A stretch of DNA of 64,000 bases. It comes from Bin80 sp965219915. Lineage in GTDB: Bacteria > Bacteroidota > Rhodothermia > Rhodothermales > Bin80. The translations under genes were made by a program, and so were the position numbers. The notes beneath the pieces are model-generated. The model did not search any database and was not told the DNA's origin. It saw nothing but the letters and a program-made list of their open reading frames with translations. Location: positions 1,488,001 to 1,552,000 of the forward strand of contig OZ244794.1 of assembly GCA_965219915.1 (NCBI GenBank). The letters are read 5' to 3'. Of this stretch, positions 16,478 to 25,747 are shown piece after piece (positions within the stretch are counted from its first letter, which is position 1; each line of letters starts with the position of its first letter).

Positions 16478-17884
16478 ATGACAGAGTATTTGCACAAGTT
16501 CGAGAATGGTAAAGCTTTCTTACGGTTCAGCCCGGTTTTGGGTATTCTGTTATTGACTGCTGGGTGCTACACACAATTAGGTGTCGGGTATTTCGAGAGG
16601 GAGCCTGATTATCAGGAGATCACGGAATACGATACTCCGTATGGGGACAGTGTGGTGGTTGACAACTATTACTACGATGGCTACTACGACCACTATTATC
16701 CCGGCACCTATCGTTACCGCAGGCATTTCTCTACATTTTACGGGCATCCGTATACTGTTATAGATCCGTTTTATGATCCCTTCTGGTACGATCCGTTCTA
16801 CGATGATTTCTGGTATGGTCGGTCCAGTTTGTATCTGAGTTTTGGCTGGGGTAGATCGTATTATGGGTCACCATTCGGATATGGTTGGCATAATCCCTAT
16901 CGGTATAATCCCTATTACTACGCTGCTGGATATTATGGTGGATGGTATCATGGTGGATGGTATAATACTCCTTGGGCCTACTGGAATGGCCCGGCAGTCA
17001 ACTATGGTCCGCGAGGATCGCGTATCGGTCGCGGCGGAGTAGCGTCAAGGGGGCGTTATGGGACCACTGAAGATGACCTACGTGTCGGCCGGCGCAACGC
17101 CCCGAGCAGTCAAGGCAAGGGCACAGGTGCACTAGCTAGGAGCCGAACCCGCAGTGGAGTAGTGGCAGGCGGCAACACTTTGCGTGGCGTGCAGCGCTCA
17201 GGTGTTGACACAGATGAACCATCACGGACGCGTCGCGGGGTTGTTCGTAGCACATCAGGCAGCAGTACTACTCGGTCAGTGCCTACGACAAGGTCAACCA
17301 CGCGTACACGCGGCACCACACGCTCGACACCTACGACAAGTACTACACGGCGTACACGTGGTACTACACGAACGATACCCACGCCACGTACACGTTCAAC
17401 GCCTACGACGCGCTCAACGCCACGTACACGCAGTTCGGGCAGCCGCACGCGTTCAACACCCACGACACGGTCAACGCCGCGTACCCGTAGTTCGGGAAGC
17501 ACGCGTTCGACACCCACGACACGCTCAACGCCGCGTACCCGTAGTTCGGGAAGCACGCGTTCGACACCCACAACACGGTCAACGCCGCGTACACGCAGTT
17601 CGGGAGGCAGCACGCGTTCGACACCCACGACACGTTCAACGCCGCGCACACGCAGTTCGGGCAGTAGTAGTCGTTCAACTCCTACGACACGCTCAACGCC
17701 GCGTACACGGAGCTCGGGCAGCAGCCGTTCAACTCCTACGACGCGCTCAACGCCGCGTACACGGAGCTCGGGCAGCAGCCGTTCAACTCCTACGACGCGC
17801 TCAACACCGCGAAGCAGTAGTTCATCCAGAGCGCCCGCAAGAAGTTCGAGCAGTCGCTCTTCGTCCCGCCGAGGAGGAAACTAG
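16478..17884 (+). CDS. Lipoprotein with Tyr/Gly-rich domain and Arg/Thr/Ser/Pro tandem-repeat tail
   Basis: A 468-residue protein of unknown function. The signal ends in the lipobox LLLTAGC (Cys30), predicting a lipoprotein. Residues about 55-190 are extremely rich in Tyr, Gly, Trp, Pro and Asp (YYGGWYHGGWYNTPWAYW). Residues about 225-450 are low-complexity and basic, with eight near-perfect copies of a 17-19 residue unit beginning RSTPTTRSTPRTRSSG. The tail ends in a Ser-rich piece and RRGGN. The strong positive charge could bind polyanions such as DNA, LPS or acidic polysaccharide, but that is a guess. It resembles no enzyme. It is probably transcribed alone. Confidence 0.75.
   Translation: MTEYLHKFENGKAFLRFSPVLGILLLTAGCYTQLGVGYFEREPDYQEITEYDTPYGDSVVVDNYYYDGYYDHYYPGTYRYRRHFSTFYGHPYTVIDPFYDPFWYDPFYDDFWYGRSSLYLSFGWGRSYYGSPFGYGWHNPYRYNPYYYAAGYYGGWYHGGWYNTPWAYWNGPAVNYGPRGSRIGRGGVASRGRYGTTEDDLRVGRRNAPSSQGKGTGALARSRTRSGVVAGGNTLRGVQRSGVDTDEPSRTRRGVVRSTSGSSTTRSVPTTRSTTRTRGTTRSTPTTSTTRRTRGTTRTIPTPRTRSTPTTRSTPRTRSSGSRTRSTPTTRSTPRTRSSGSTRSTPTTRSTPRTRSSGSTRSTPTTRSTPRTRSSGGSTRSTPTTRSTPRTRSSGSSSRSTPTTRSTPRTRSSGSSRSTPTTRSTPRTRSSGSSRSTPTTRSTPRSSSSSRAPARSSSSRSSSRRGGN
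17393..17818 (+). repeat. Coding tandem repeat, eight units of about 51-57 bases
   Basis: The DNA unit begins CGTTCAACGCCTACGACGCG with small variations and encodes RSTPTTRSTPRTRSSG plus a 1-3 residue spacer. Units differ mainly by insertion of one or two Ser, Gly, Thr or Arg codons, so all steps are multiples of three and the frame is kept. The last two full units are nearly identical at DNA level, pointing to recent duplication. Copy number may vary between strains. Confidence 0.85.
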
Positions 17885-17999
17885 GCCCATTGGTTAGAGG
17901 AGTAGGGACACCCTAGAAAACCACTTGCCAGAAACAGAACCCAGAGAGGGCTAGGGGACATATGTGCCATATACAATCACCAAGCGTACATTTCTTACA

Positions 18000-19604
18000 A
18001 TGAAACAGCTGAGCAGTAACATCATCAGAATTATCACGAGTAGCATTTTAGCTATCATGACGGTTACAGTGTCTTCGGCCAGCGCACAAACTGCTGCTGA
18101 TGCCTTGAGATTCAGTCAGCGAGAAATATCTGTCGGCGCGCGCATGACTGGAATGTCCACGCGTGGCTTTGCAGGAGTCGGAGACTACGGCGCCATGCAC
18201 AGTAATCCGGCTGGTATTGGATACGTTAGGGACTCACAATTTAACATTTCCATAAGGGGAAGTGATATTGCCAACGACCTCTGGACCGAAGGGCTTAGAC
18301 TCGACAACAATAGGACAACGGTCGACCGGTCGGGGCTTGGGAGTATCGGCGTTCTGTATGATGTGCCCGTGACGCAAGGGTCACTTGTGGGCGGGCTTGG
18401 CGTTAGCCGGGTACGTGATTTTACGCGTGTATTGAATTTTTCAGGAGTGAATGCCAACAGTACGATCTCCACGTCTTTCCTGCCATTCGATAACGAATAC
18501 AGCATAGACGAAGAGGGTAACCTTCTAGAACTCAATGATCTTCCATTCGCGGCCTTCAACGCCGGGGTGTTTGAGTACTACCAAGACCTCTGTTTGCAGG
18601 GTGAGTATCCGTTCTATGAAGCCGTAGTACCTGGTAGCGCAATTGAGCAGTTGGGGGATGTGACCGAGGGAGGTAGCTTATATGAAGCTACCGCGGCAGT
18701 GGCTTGGCAGGCGACCAAGGATATGATGGTTGGTGTTTCGGCGAATTTGATTCTTGGTCATTACAGCTTCGATTACAGGTTCACGGAGAGGGACATCTTT
18801 AACGAAAATACTGGAGAACATTATGATGTGCTTCTTGACGATGGCGGTCTATTGCAGGGGTTTGACGAGCTCACCTATGAGCAGCGATTACGGAGCGACA
18901 TGGCAGGATTTAATTTTCGGGCCGGTATCAGCACAAAACTGGGCAGCGCATTCCGACTTGGAGCTACATTTGAATCTCCGACCTGGAGCTATATAGAGGA
19001 GAGCTATGGCGAGCAGTTCGTTACACGATTTGATGTCGGCGGGGAACTTAGCTACGGAGAACGCAGTGATGATGTTGGCAACGGTTACTTCGAGTACTCA
19101 TTACGTTCGCCATGGCGGTTAGGCGTGGGACTACAATTTCACAGCGGGTCGCTTAAGCTCACTGCGGAAGGGGAGCTGGTTGACTGGGGGAAGCTTAAGC
19201 TGAATTCAGATGACGGAGAAGATATTTTCCGTGAAGCAAATCGTGAGATTGCGAACACGTACGAAATGGCGATCAATGTTGCTTTAGGCGCTGAGTGGGA
19301 ATTGGGCAGGTTTAATATTCGTGGAGGCGTTGCCGCTCGTCCTGCTCCATACGAGTCCAATGTACTGGAAAGCGCGGTCTCTGATACTCCAGAACCGGGA
19401 GCACTTACTGCTGCGTCATTCGGGTTTGGATTCCGATTCACGGACAGAGTTCGTATGGATCTCGGTGTACAGAGGGTAGTCACCGAAGACTACTGGCATG
19501 CTTACCCTTCGGACGCTGGAGGGCCAAGGCAGGATGCACAGGTTCAGATAGATGAATCGCTGACAAGAGATATAGCTGTACTTGAACTTACTTGGAAATT
19601 CTAG
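18000..19604 (+). CDS. Outer-membrane barrel protein, OmpP1/FadL-like
   Basis: A 534-residue protein from the ATG at 18000, which gives a clean signal peptide ending in SASAQT; a start 12 codons earlier adds a poor charged leader. After cleavage comes LRFSQREISVGARMTGMSTR, then GFAGVGDYGAMHSNPAGIGY, the N-terminal pattern of the FadL/TodX and PorV group (mature N-terminus, then N-P-A-G-L/I). The remainder alternates amphipathic strands and ends in IAVLELTWKF with a terminal Phe, as in barrels inserted by BamA. Known members carry hydrophobic compounds across the outer membrane. The cargo here is unknown. Confidence 0.78.
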   Translation: MKQLSSNIIRIITSSILAIMTVTVSSASAQTAADALRFSQREISVGARMTGMSTRGFAGVGDYGAMHSNPAGIGYVRDSQFNISIRGSDIANDLWTEGLRLDNNRTTVDRSGLGSIGVLYDVPVTQGSLVGGLGVSRVRDFTRVLNFSGVNANSTISTSFLPFDNEYSIDEEGNLLELNDLPFAAFNAGVFEYYQDLCLQGEYPFYEAVVPGSAIEQLGDVTEGGSLYEATAAVAWQATKDMMVGVSANLILGHYSFDYRFTERDIFNENTGEHYDVLLDDGGLLQGFDELTYEQRLRSDMAGFNFRAGISTKLGSAFRLGATFESPTWSYIEESYGEQFVTRFDVGGELSYGERSDDVGNGYFEYSLRSPWRLGVGLQFHSGSLKLTAEGELVDWGKLKLNSDDGEDIFREANREIANTYEMAINVALGAEWELGRFNIRGGVAARPAPYESNVLESAVSDTPEPGALTAASFGFGFRFTDRVRMDLGVQRVVTEDYWHAYPSDAGGPRQDAQVQIDESLTRDIAVLELTWKF

Positions 19605-19917
19605 TGCAGCCGCTTTAATCCAAAGCCGGATGTCTTTCTATCCAAAAGCATAAGTCAGTGAATAAACTCAAATGGACAAAGCGAAACCACTAAGATCGTT
19701 GGTGCCTGTCAGACTTTGTAGCAGGCGGGTTCAAAGAATCATAGAGCGTCCGACTGGTTCAGATCGTGAACAATAGGCATCTCCACAAAGGATGGGATCC
19801 GCCTGAATATGGGCTGTAAGGAGTCTAATTATTTTTTCCAAGGAACAAGTCAGTATATGTGTAATTAAATGTCGACCATTCAGTTTTCGCATTCACATTT
19901 AATCACAGGTTAGTCAG
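19605..19917. other. Intergenic region before rpsU
   Basis: About 310 bases with no recognisable gene. A T-rich stretch near 19830-19840 and the sequence up to 19917 probably hold the rpsU promoter. No tRNA or clear hairpin was found. Confidence 0.45.
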
Positions 19918-20124
19918 TTGGCATTTCATATAGGCATCGGCGTTAAGGTCAAGGACAAGGAGAACATTGACCGGGCTCTTCGGCGCTTTAAGCGTACAGT
20001 CAACCGCAGTCGGGTATTGCGCTTGCATCGACAGAACATGGCTTTCACCAAGCCTTCCGAGGAGCGGCGGATCGCGGAAGAAAAAGCGGCCCGCAACGCA
20101 AGGATGCACAATCGCCGCTATTAG
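19918..20124 (+). CDS. rpsU: 30S ribosomal protein S21, TTG start
   Basis: A 68-residue basic protein of the small subunit. The segment IGVKVKDKENIDRALRRFKR matches S21, and the C-terminal FTKPSEERRIAEEKAARNAR is typical of the Bacteroidota form. No ATG precedes the conserved part, so TTG at 19918 is chosen; it gives the expected length. In this phylum S21 is linked to translation of leaderless or SD-poor mRNAs. It is a single gene followed by a terminator. Confidence 0.9.
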   Translation: MAFHIGIGVKVKDKENIDRALRRFKRTVNRSRVLRLHRQNMAFTKPSEERRIAEEKAARNARMHNRRY

Positions 20125-20197
20125 TTCGGCGGTCCTCGTCGGAAGTATCCTCCGTTCGAGCTGTTGGTACAGTCCCCCGTTTTCTGCTGATAAGGCT

Positions 20198-20227
20198 GCG
20201 CAGCTTCCAATTGCGGGCTGCGCTTTT
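20198..20227 (+). terminator. Intrinsic terminator after rpsU
   Basis: The stem is GCGCAGC (20198-20204) with GCTGCGC (20217-20223), with a 12-base loop, followed by TTTT and then CGTTGT. It lies about 75 bases downstream of the rpsU stop. Confidence 0.7.
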
Positions 20228-20658
20228 CGTTGTGTGATGCTTCCGCTAAGAGCGTCCCTCACGTGATTCGCCTAATATATTGTCCGGGATCAAAGCATAG
20301 ACAGAGATGGCACCTCCTGGATGTTATGACTTCCTTGGTTCAGAAGCCCCCTCATCTTACAATCTGAGCCAGCTGGCCACCTTGGGCTAGGAAGTATGCC
20401 CTTCCCGTTGAACTGATAAGATCGTCCCCTCAGGTGATTTTTTTGCCAGCACGAACTGGGCTGGACAATTATTGCTGATCTTTTTGGTTTGGCCAACCTA
20501 AATTGTCTCAGACAACGAATCAGGCATCAAATGTTGAACCGTGGATTCGCTTTGCTGTGATTGAATTCATACTTATGATTTAATCAGTTGCATATTTGAT
20601 CAGAAATGGTTAAAATGTGTATGACATCCTACATATAATAATTAGCGTGCAATCTGTT
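20228..20658. other. Intergenic region before the TonB receptor operon
   Basis: About 430 bases without a supported gene. The AT-rich end (20560-20650) is the likely promoter region of the TonB receptor operon. Small open frames on either strand show no domain. Confidence 0.45.
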
Positions 20659-23484
20659 ATGAAACAACGCGTTCCTGGTATTACGTGCGCGGTGGTACTT
20701 GGCCTGGTGCACCTCTTAACAGCCGCCTCCGTGAGCGCCCAGTCCGGTAAAATCACGGGGATCGTAACGGACGAAGCAGGGGAAGCTATGGTCAGCGTAA
20801 ATGTGGTTATTGTAGGTACGACTAGAGGAGGATCCACAGATCAGGATGGAAGGTTCTTTATTCTTAATGTGGAGCCGGGCACGTATGAACTGCGAGCATC
20901 CTTTATTGGGTTCCGAACCGTGACTCAATCCGAGGTCGTCGTTAATATCAATAAGACGACCACAATTGACTTCGTGCTTGAAGAGTCTACGACCGAAGGC
21001 GACGAAATACTCGTGATTGCTGTGCGCCCGGATGTACAGGTTGATCAGACAGCCACACTGGAAATTATCCGTCCAGAAGAAGTCGAACAAATTGCCGGTG
21101 TTACCGACCTTTCTGATGTGCTTGGACTCCAGGCGGAAGTGAATGATGGGCATTTCAGAGGTGGGAGATCCAACGAGGAACTCTATGTGCTGGCTGGCAT
21201 GGGGATCGTGAACCCCCTGAATTCATCGCGCTCATTCACCCCCATGCTGAGCGCAGTTGAAGAAGTGGAGGTCATTACGAGTGGGTTTGCTGCCGAATAT
21301 GGCAACGCCATGAGTGGAGTTATCAATATCTCCACCAAGGAGGGAGGAGACTCATGGAGCAGTCGGGCTGAAATTCGTACACGCACGCCCAGCTACAAGC
21401 ACTTCGGGGGAAGTGTGTTTGATCCGGCGAATAATCCATACATCCGCCTAATGAACAACCTGGAGTGGTGGAAAGCACCTGACCCGGAAAATGATGACAA
21501 ACCAAGATGGCAGGGAGCAGTAGGTCGAGGCTTTGGGTCCAGGGTTGATCCTGAGGAAGGTGCGCAGCTTGCATATGACTTATGGAAACGGACGCATCGC
21601 GATGTCGGGTATCAATACGACGATCGGTGGGATGCACTCATTGACTTTACACTTGGTGGTCCGATCTCCCAGGACAGCCGCCTCTTTGTTGCAACTCAGA
21701 TCAGTAGGGTATGGCCCATGTTACCCACACCAGAGGCCGATAGACAAATGCAGGTGATGGGAAATCTCGTCACGAAGCCAGGTCCTGGCAAGAAATTGAA
21801 GTTGAGTGGAATGTACGGTAGCATCTACCAGCAGGAGTTCAGTTCTTCAGCCGGCGGTTTCTACAGGTGGGTTTATGATCGCGTGATTGGTGCGAATAAG
21901 GTGCTAGACAAAAGTGTCGGTATAGGGTTGGTCTACTCCCATGTTCTCAATGATCGGACCTACTATGAATTAACCGTGAACGGTATGCGGACCAAGCTCA
22001 CCGAAGGCGTAGATGTGATCGATCCAGATCGGTTCCGCGATGATATCACGGATGGATCCGTCTGGGAGAGACTCTATTGGGAGGATGGATTCCGAACCGG
22101 AGTCATGGATGATGATTTTTTTGACGAAGAATCTTGGACATATTCCGCAGTCGGGTTCATCACAAGCCAGATCTCCAATAATCACGAAATTAAAGTGGGG
22201 GTCCAAGGTAACTTGTATGATATAAATGTCGAGAATCGACTGAATCATTCTTCCCGATCCAGTGCTGTGCAGGAATATTTTGAGGCCAGCCCGTATGAAG
22301 GAGCCATCTACGTGCAGGATAAGATGGAATTTCAGGGAATGATCACAAATGTGGGGCTACGTTTTGATTTCTACGATCAGAATGTAGAGTATTACACCGA
22401 CGAGTTTTCTCCATTCAGAGACCCCGATAATCCCGCACTCATCAATGAAACCAGTGCTGCGACCGAAGAAACTCCCATCGTAGCGCGCCTGCAGCCGCGG
22501 CTTGGATTTTCGTTTCCCATTAGTGAGCGGGCAGTATTCCATCTCAATTATGGCAGCTACCTCAAACGCCCCGGTCTCGAAAGTCTGATTGGCAGCAGAA
22601 CAACACTCTTCAATGAAAATCTGGGAACGGTGGAACCGAGACGACTCGGTAATCCTCTCTTAAAGCCGGAGGAAACCAAGAGCTACGATGTCGGCTTGGT
22701 GCTCGGAGTAGCGCGTGGGTTCACATTGGATGTGAGTGGATACTACAAAGATGTCAAGAACCTGATTCAGCGTGTGGTCTACATTGATTCCAATGATAAT
22801 CTTTATGAGTCACTGGGCAATCGGGATTACGCAAATATTCGTGGTTTCAGTCTGCGCCTGAATAAGCGCAGGGGGACTATTTCTGGATCCGTGCGCTATC
22901 ATTTTTCGGTGGCTACTGGGAAAAATTCAACCCCAACAGGACGCAGTCCAATCATTGACGAAACCGACGAACAGACGCAGGCTCCCAGTCCGCGTGATAT
23001 CCTTCTCAATTTTGACCGCAGGCACGCACTCGTGTTGATAGCAGGAATTAACCTCCCACGGGAATGGGGACCAAGGATCGCCGGTGGAAACCCGTTAGGC
23101 CGTCTCCGGATAAACTTCCTTCATGACTCCCGAAGTGGCAGGCCGTATACGCCCAGTGAATTATTGGGAGACAACTTTGCCAAGTTGAATACAGAACGCA
23201 CTCCCTGGGAACACAACACGGATCTCAAGATCACTAAAACGATTGGTGCAGGTATTGGACAAGTGGATGTTTTTGCTGAGATATTCAACCTCTTTAATGC
23301 GCGGATATTTCATTATAACAGGGTTTTTCTGGATTCCGAAACGCTGCGTCGCTACGAGAACGGAGAAGACATAGAATTCGCGCTGCCAGACAGCAATAAC
23401 CCTGAGCTTGCTGCTGTGCAGACATTTCGTATCTACAACAATGCCCCCCGCGCAATACGGATTGGTGTTGTCGTAAACATGTGA
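20659..23484 (+). CDS. TonB-dependent receptor
   Basis: A 941-residue outer-membrane receptor from the ATG at 20659 (signal MKQRVPGITCAVVLGLVHLL, cleaved after VSAQ); the earlier in-frame start adds 14 unlikely residues. The N-terminal regulatory sandwich carries KITGIVTDEAGEAMVSVNVV. The plug follows (TLEIIRPEEVEQIAGVTDLS, then FRGGRSNEELYVLAGM and EYGNAMSGVINISTK), then a large barrel ending in RAIRIGVVVNM. Twenty bases separate it from the T9SS-tagged gene, so it heads a four-gene operon. The absence of a SusD neighbour argues against glycan import by the SusCD mechanism. Substrate unknown. Confidence 0.9.
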   Translation: MKQRVPGITCAVVLGLVHLLTAASVSAQSGKITGIVTDEAGEAMVSVNVVIVGTTRGGSTDQDGRFFILNVEPGTYELRASFIGFRTVTQSEVVVNINKTTTIDFVLEESTTEGDEILVIAVRPDVQVDQTATLEIIRPEEVEQIAGVTDLSDVLGLQAEVNDGHFRGGRSNEELYVLAGMGIVNPLNSSRSFTPMLSAVEEVEVITSGFAAEYGNAMSGVINISTKEGGDSWSSRAEIRTRTPSYKHFGGSVFDPANNPYIRLMNNLEWWKAPDPENDDKPRWQGAVGRGFGSRVDPEEGAQLAYDLWKRTHRDVGYQYDDRWDALIDFTLGGPISQDSRLFVATQISRVWPMLPTPEADRQMQVMGNLVTKPGPGKKLKLSGMYGSIYQQEFSSSAGGFYRWVYDRVIGANKVLDKSVGIGLVYSHVLNDRTYYELTVNGMRTKLTEGVDVIDPDRFRDDITDGSVWERLYWEDGFRTGVMDDDFFDEESWTYSAVGFITSQISNNHEIKVGVQGNLYDINVENRLNHSSRSSAVQEYFEASPYEGAIYVQDKMEFQGMITNVGLRFDFYDQNVEYYTDEFSPFRDPDNPALINETSAATEETPIVARLQPRLGFSFPISERAVFHLNYGSYLKRPGLESLIGSRTTLFNENLGTVEPRRLGNPLLKPEETKSYDVGLVLGVARGFTLDVSGYYKDVKNLIQRVVYIDSNDNLYESLGNRDYANIRGFSLRLNKRRGTISGSVRYHFSVATGKNSTPTGRSPIIDETDEQTQAPSPRDILLNFDRRHALVLIAGINLPREWGPRIAGGNPLGRLRINFLHDSRSGRPYTPSELLGDNFAKLNTERTPWEHNTDLKITKTIGAGIGQVDVFAEIFNLFNARIFHYNRVFLDSETLRRYENGEDIEFALPDSNNPELAAVQTFRIYNNAPRAIRIGVVVNM

Positions 23485-23503
23485 CACTTACGGCATAATA
23501 ACA

Positions 23504-25747
23504 ATGATGGCTCGTATTCTCGCGTTTACTCTAATTTTGGCTGCAGTGCTTCCTGAAACTCAGGCACAGGTTCTGCGAGACAAGCGTGTGCACCGTCGTG
23601 GCATGTTGCACGAAACGGTCTATAACACTGGAGAGATCGGTCGGAAGTGGTTTTACAGAGATCATGACATTACCCTGGACCCTCTTATGGAGTGGCCGGG
23701 GAATTCAGCTACGACCATAGATGGTCTGCAGTACAGTGGGCAACATAACATTATTGGAGGCGGAATATCAATTTCAGCCTCGTACAGCGGCACGAACCCA
23801 TTCAATCTTGATGAGCGCCTGTACTCGTTTGGCGGATCATCCGGGCAGCATATCCCCATCACGGTTGCCGGTGTGTATTCCTTCCCGATTTCTATTGAAC
23901 GCATAGAGAACTATCCGCTATTAGACGATGGCAGTTTAAACCCGGCTTATGATCCCAATGAAGCGGAGGAAATCATTACCGCGCAGTGGGGTACCAATAC
24001 CGGGATAACTGTCACACGTACCAGTCGCGCCTGGAGTTATCCGGACTATGACGATTTGATAATATTTGAGTACACGTTTGAAAATACCGGCGATAAGGAC
24101 GGGGATGGCAGTCCAGATAACAATGAAACACTTCATGAGGTGCTTATAGGGTTTCATTATGGAGTGGCGCCTTCTATGATGGGATTTCAGCGGTGGTATG
24201 GCACGTGGGAGTATGATTTCATGTACAAGAACGATCTACGTGGTTATTTCGACCGGCATCGCTGGTTGAGGTATGTGGTTAACACGGGTAATGGGGTAAA
24301 CGCGGATTTTGCCCAATCCGGCAAGCCGGATCCAAAATACTTCGCGAACTTTGCTGCTACTGGTGAGCAGGGCGGGGGATTGATGTCCCCTCAGGCTCCC
24401 GGTATCCAGATGTTGTATTACGATCGCAACTACCTGGCTACTGTAGGTAACACGATCGCACTTGATCCGAGGGTTTCTAATGAGCGCATGATTGCTAGCG
24501 ACAGTACGCTCAAACAACCCTTCATGAACAAGGTCGAAAGCGGAAACTCCAGAGAGGACAAGATGATACCCAAGCTTGTCCCGTACGCGCGCTGGAGTGG
24601 CACCTATACGCCTTATCGCGAAACCGTATTTCCTCCGCCGCCCGGCACGGAAGATCCCGATTCCCTTAGGTGGACCGGACGTGGAGCATTCAATTTCAGG
24701 CAATCCTACAAGGCTGTTGGTCACCACATAGTATTTGGACCGTACATCCTTCCGCCCGGAGCCAAGGTGGAATTCTCAATAGCAGAAGTGGTTGGCTATG
24801 GTGCTGCCCATGGACCTGGTGAATGGGACGAAGGTGGGGGACTTGGCGAGGTAATTGATGAGCAAATGCCGTGGCATGAGGTCCCGCATTTTGCGGACCG
24901 GGTGATTGACCCGGCATCCGGTCAAACACTCGTAGAAAACTATATCGGAGAGTTTGGATATCCAGACTATGTAAACTCGGATGTCCGAACCGTCAAAGAT
25001 GTGGCCGATATGGCCTACAATGCCTACACAGGCAGGCCACCCGTGTTGCCTCTTTGGCCAGAAGATAACCCGCCTGATGGAGTTTATCAGATACCTACAC
25101 CACCTCCGGCGCCTATTGTCAGGATCACCAACAACGACAGGGCACACTCGGTTCTGCGTTGGGGGCGTACGCAGGAATCTTTTTCACATCCAAGATTGAC
25201 GGGCCCGGTGGCTACTTACCGCGTGCAGCGCTCACAGGCAGCTATCGGTCCATGGCAGACATTGGCAGAGATTTCCGTTGGCAGTGCCAATAATCTGACA
25301 GAGTCAGATTTGTACGAGTTCATAGACACAGAAACGACGGTCGGAGAGTCACAATGGTACGCAGTCACGTCCCTGGATGCCCAAGGCAATGAAAGCGGGA
25401 AGACCAACCTCATGGAAGTTACCTCCAGACTTGGGGCTGCCGAGACGCTGAGTGAAGTACATGCTGTGCCTAATCCCTTTTATCTCAGCAGTGGTTTCAC
25501 AAGCGGAGGGGGTGGTAATTCAGCGCAGCAGATTGGTTTTTATGGGCTACCGGAGCGTGCTACAATTGAGATTTACTCTTACAGCGGACAGCTCGTTGAT
25601 ACGATAGAGCACGATGCAGCTCAGTATTCCACACCTTGGTTTCAAGTAACCCGTAACGACCAGGAGATTGCTTCGGGAGTCTATTTCTTCGTTGTACAGA
25701 CTCCCGACGGGGAAACCTATCGCGGCAAATTTACGGTGATCAAATGA
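23504..25747 (+). CDS. Large secreted protein with T9SS type A sorting domain
   Basis: A 747-residue protein with a signal peptide (MMARILAFTLILAAVLPETQ) and a C-terminal type IX secretion sorting domain of about 85 residues (VHAVPNPFYLSSGF near its start, IEIYSYSGQLVDTI, then ASGVYFFVVQTPDGE and GKFTVIK). The middle has no recognised catalytic domain; residues about 545-645 look like a fibronectin type III-like fold (TYRVQRSQAAIGPWQTLAEI). It contains an acidic segment, DKDGDGSPDNNE, which may bind calcium. It lies between the TonB receptor and a PorV-like protein, so export to the cell surface is likely. Function unknown. Confidence 0.78.
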   Translation: MMARILAFTLILAAVLPETQAQVLRDKRVHRRGMLHETVYNTGEIGRKWFYRDHDITLDPLMEWPGNSATTIDGLQYSGQHNIIGGGISISASYSGTNPFNLDERLYSFGGSSGQHIPITVAGVYSFPISIERIENYPLLDDGSLNPAYDPNEAEEIITAQWGTNTGITVTRTSRAWSYPDYDDLIIFEYTFENTGDKDGDGSPDNNETLHEVLIGFHYGVAPSMMGFQRWYGTWEYDFMYKNDLRGYFDRHRWLRYVVNTGNGVNADFAQSGKPDPKYFANFAATGEQGGGLMSPQAPGIQMLYYDRNYLATVGNTIALDPRVSNERMIASDSTLKQPFMNKVESGNSREDKMIPKLVPYARWSGTYTPYRETVFPPPPGTEDPDSLRWTGRGAFNFRQSYKAVGHHIVFGPYILPPGAKVEFSIAEVVGYGAAHGPGEWDEGGGLGEVIDEQMPWHEVPHFADRVIDPASGQTLVENYIGEFGYPDYVNSDVRTVKDVADMAYNAYTGRPPVLPLWPEDNPPDGVYQIPTPPPAPIVRITNNDRAHSVLRWGRTQESFSHPRLTGPVATYRVQRSQAAIGPWQTLAEISVGSANNLTESDLYEFIDTETTVGESQWYAVTSLDAQGNESGKTNLMEVTSRLGAAETLSEVHAVPNPFYLSSGFTSGGGGNSAQQIGFYGLPERATIEIYSYSGQLVDTIEHDAAQYSTPWFQVTRNDQEIASGVYFFVVQTPDGETYRGKFTVIK

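Noticed and set aside
17184..17897. Long frames in other reading frames of the repeat region (plus, and minus 17110-17649)
   Set aside because: The repeat unit length is a multiple of three and lacks stops in several frames, so these are by-products of the repeat.
20659..23484. SusC/SusD-type glycan import pair
   Set aside because: The downstream gene is a T9SS-tagged protein with no SusD features, and the receptor is not flanked by a SusD elsewhere.
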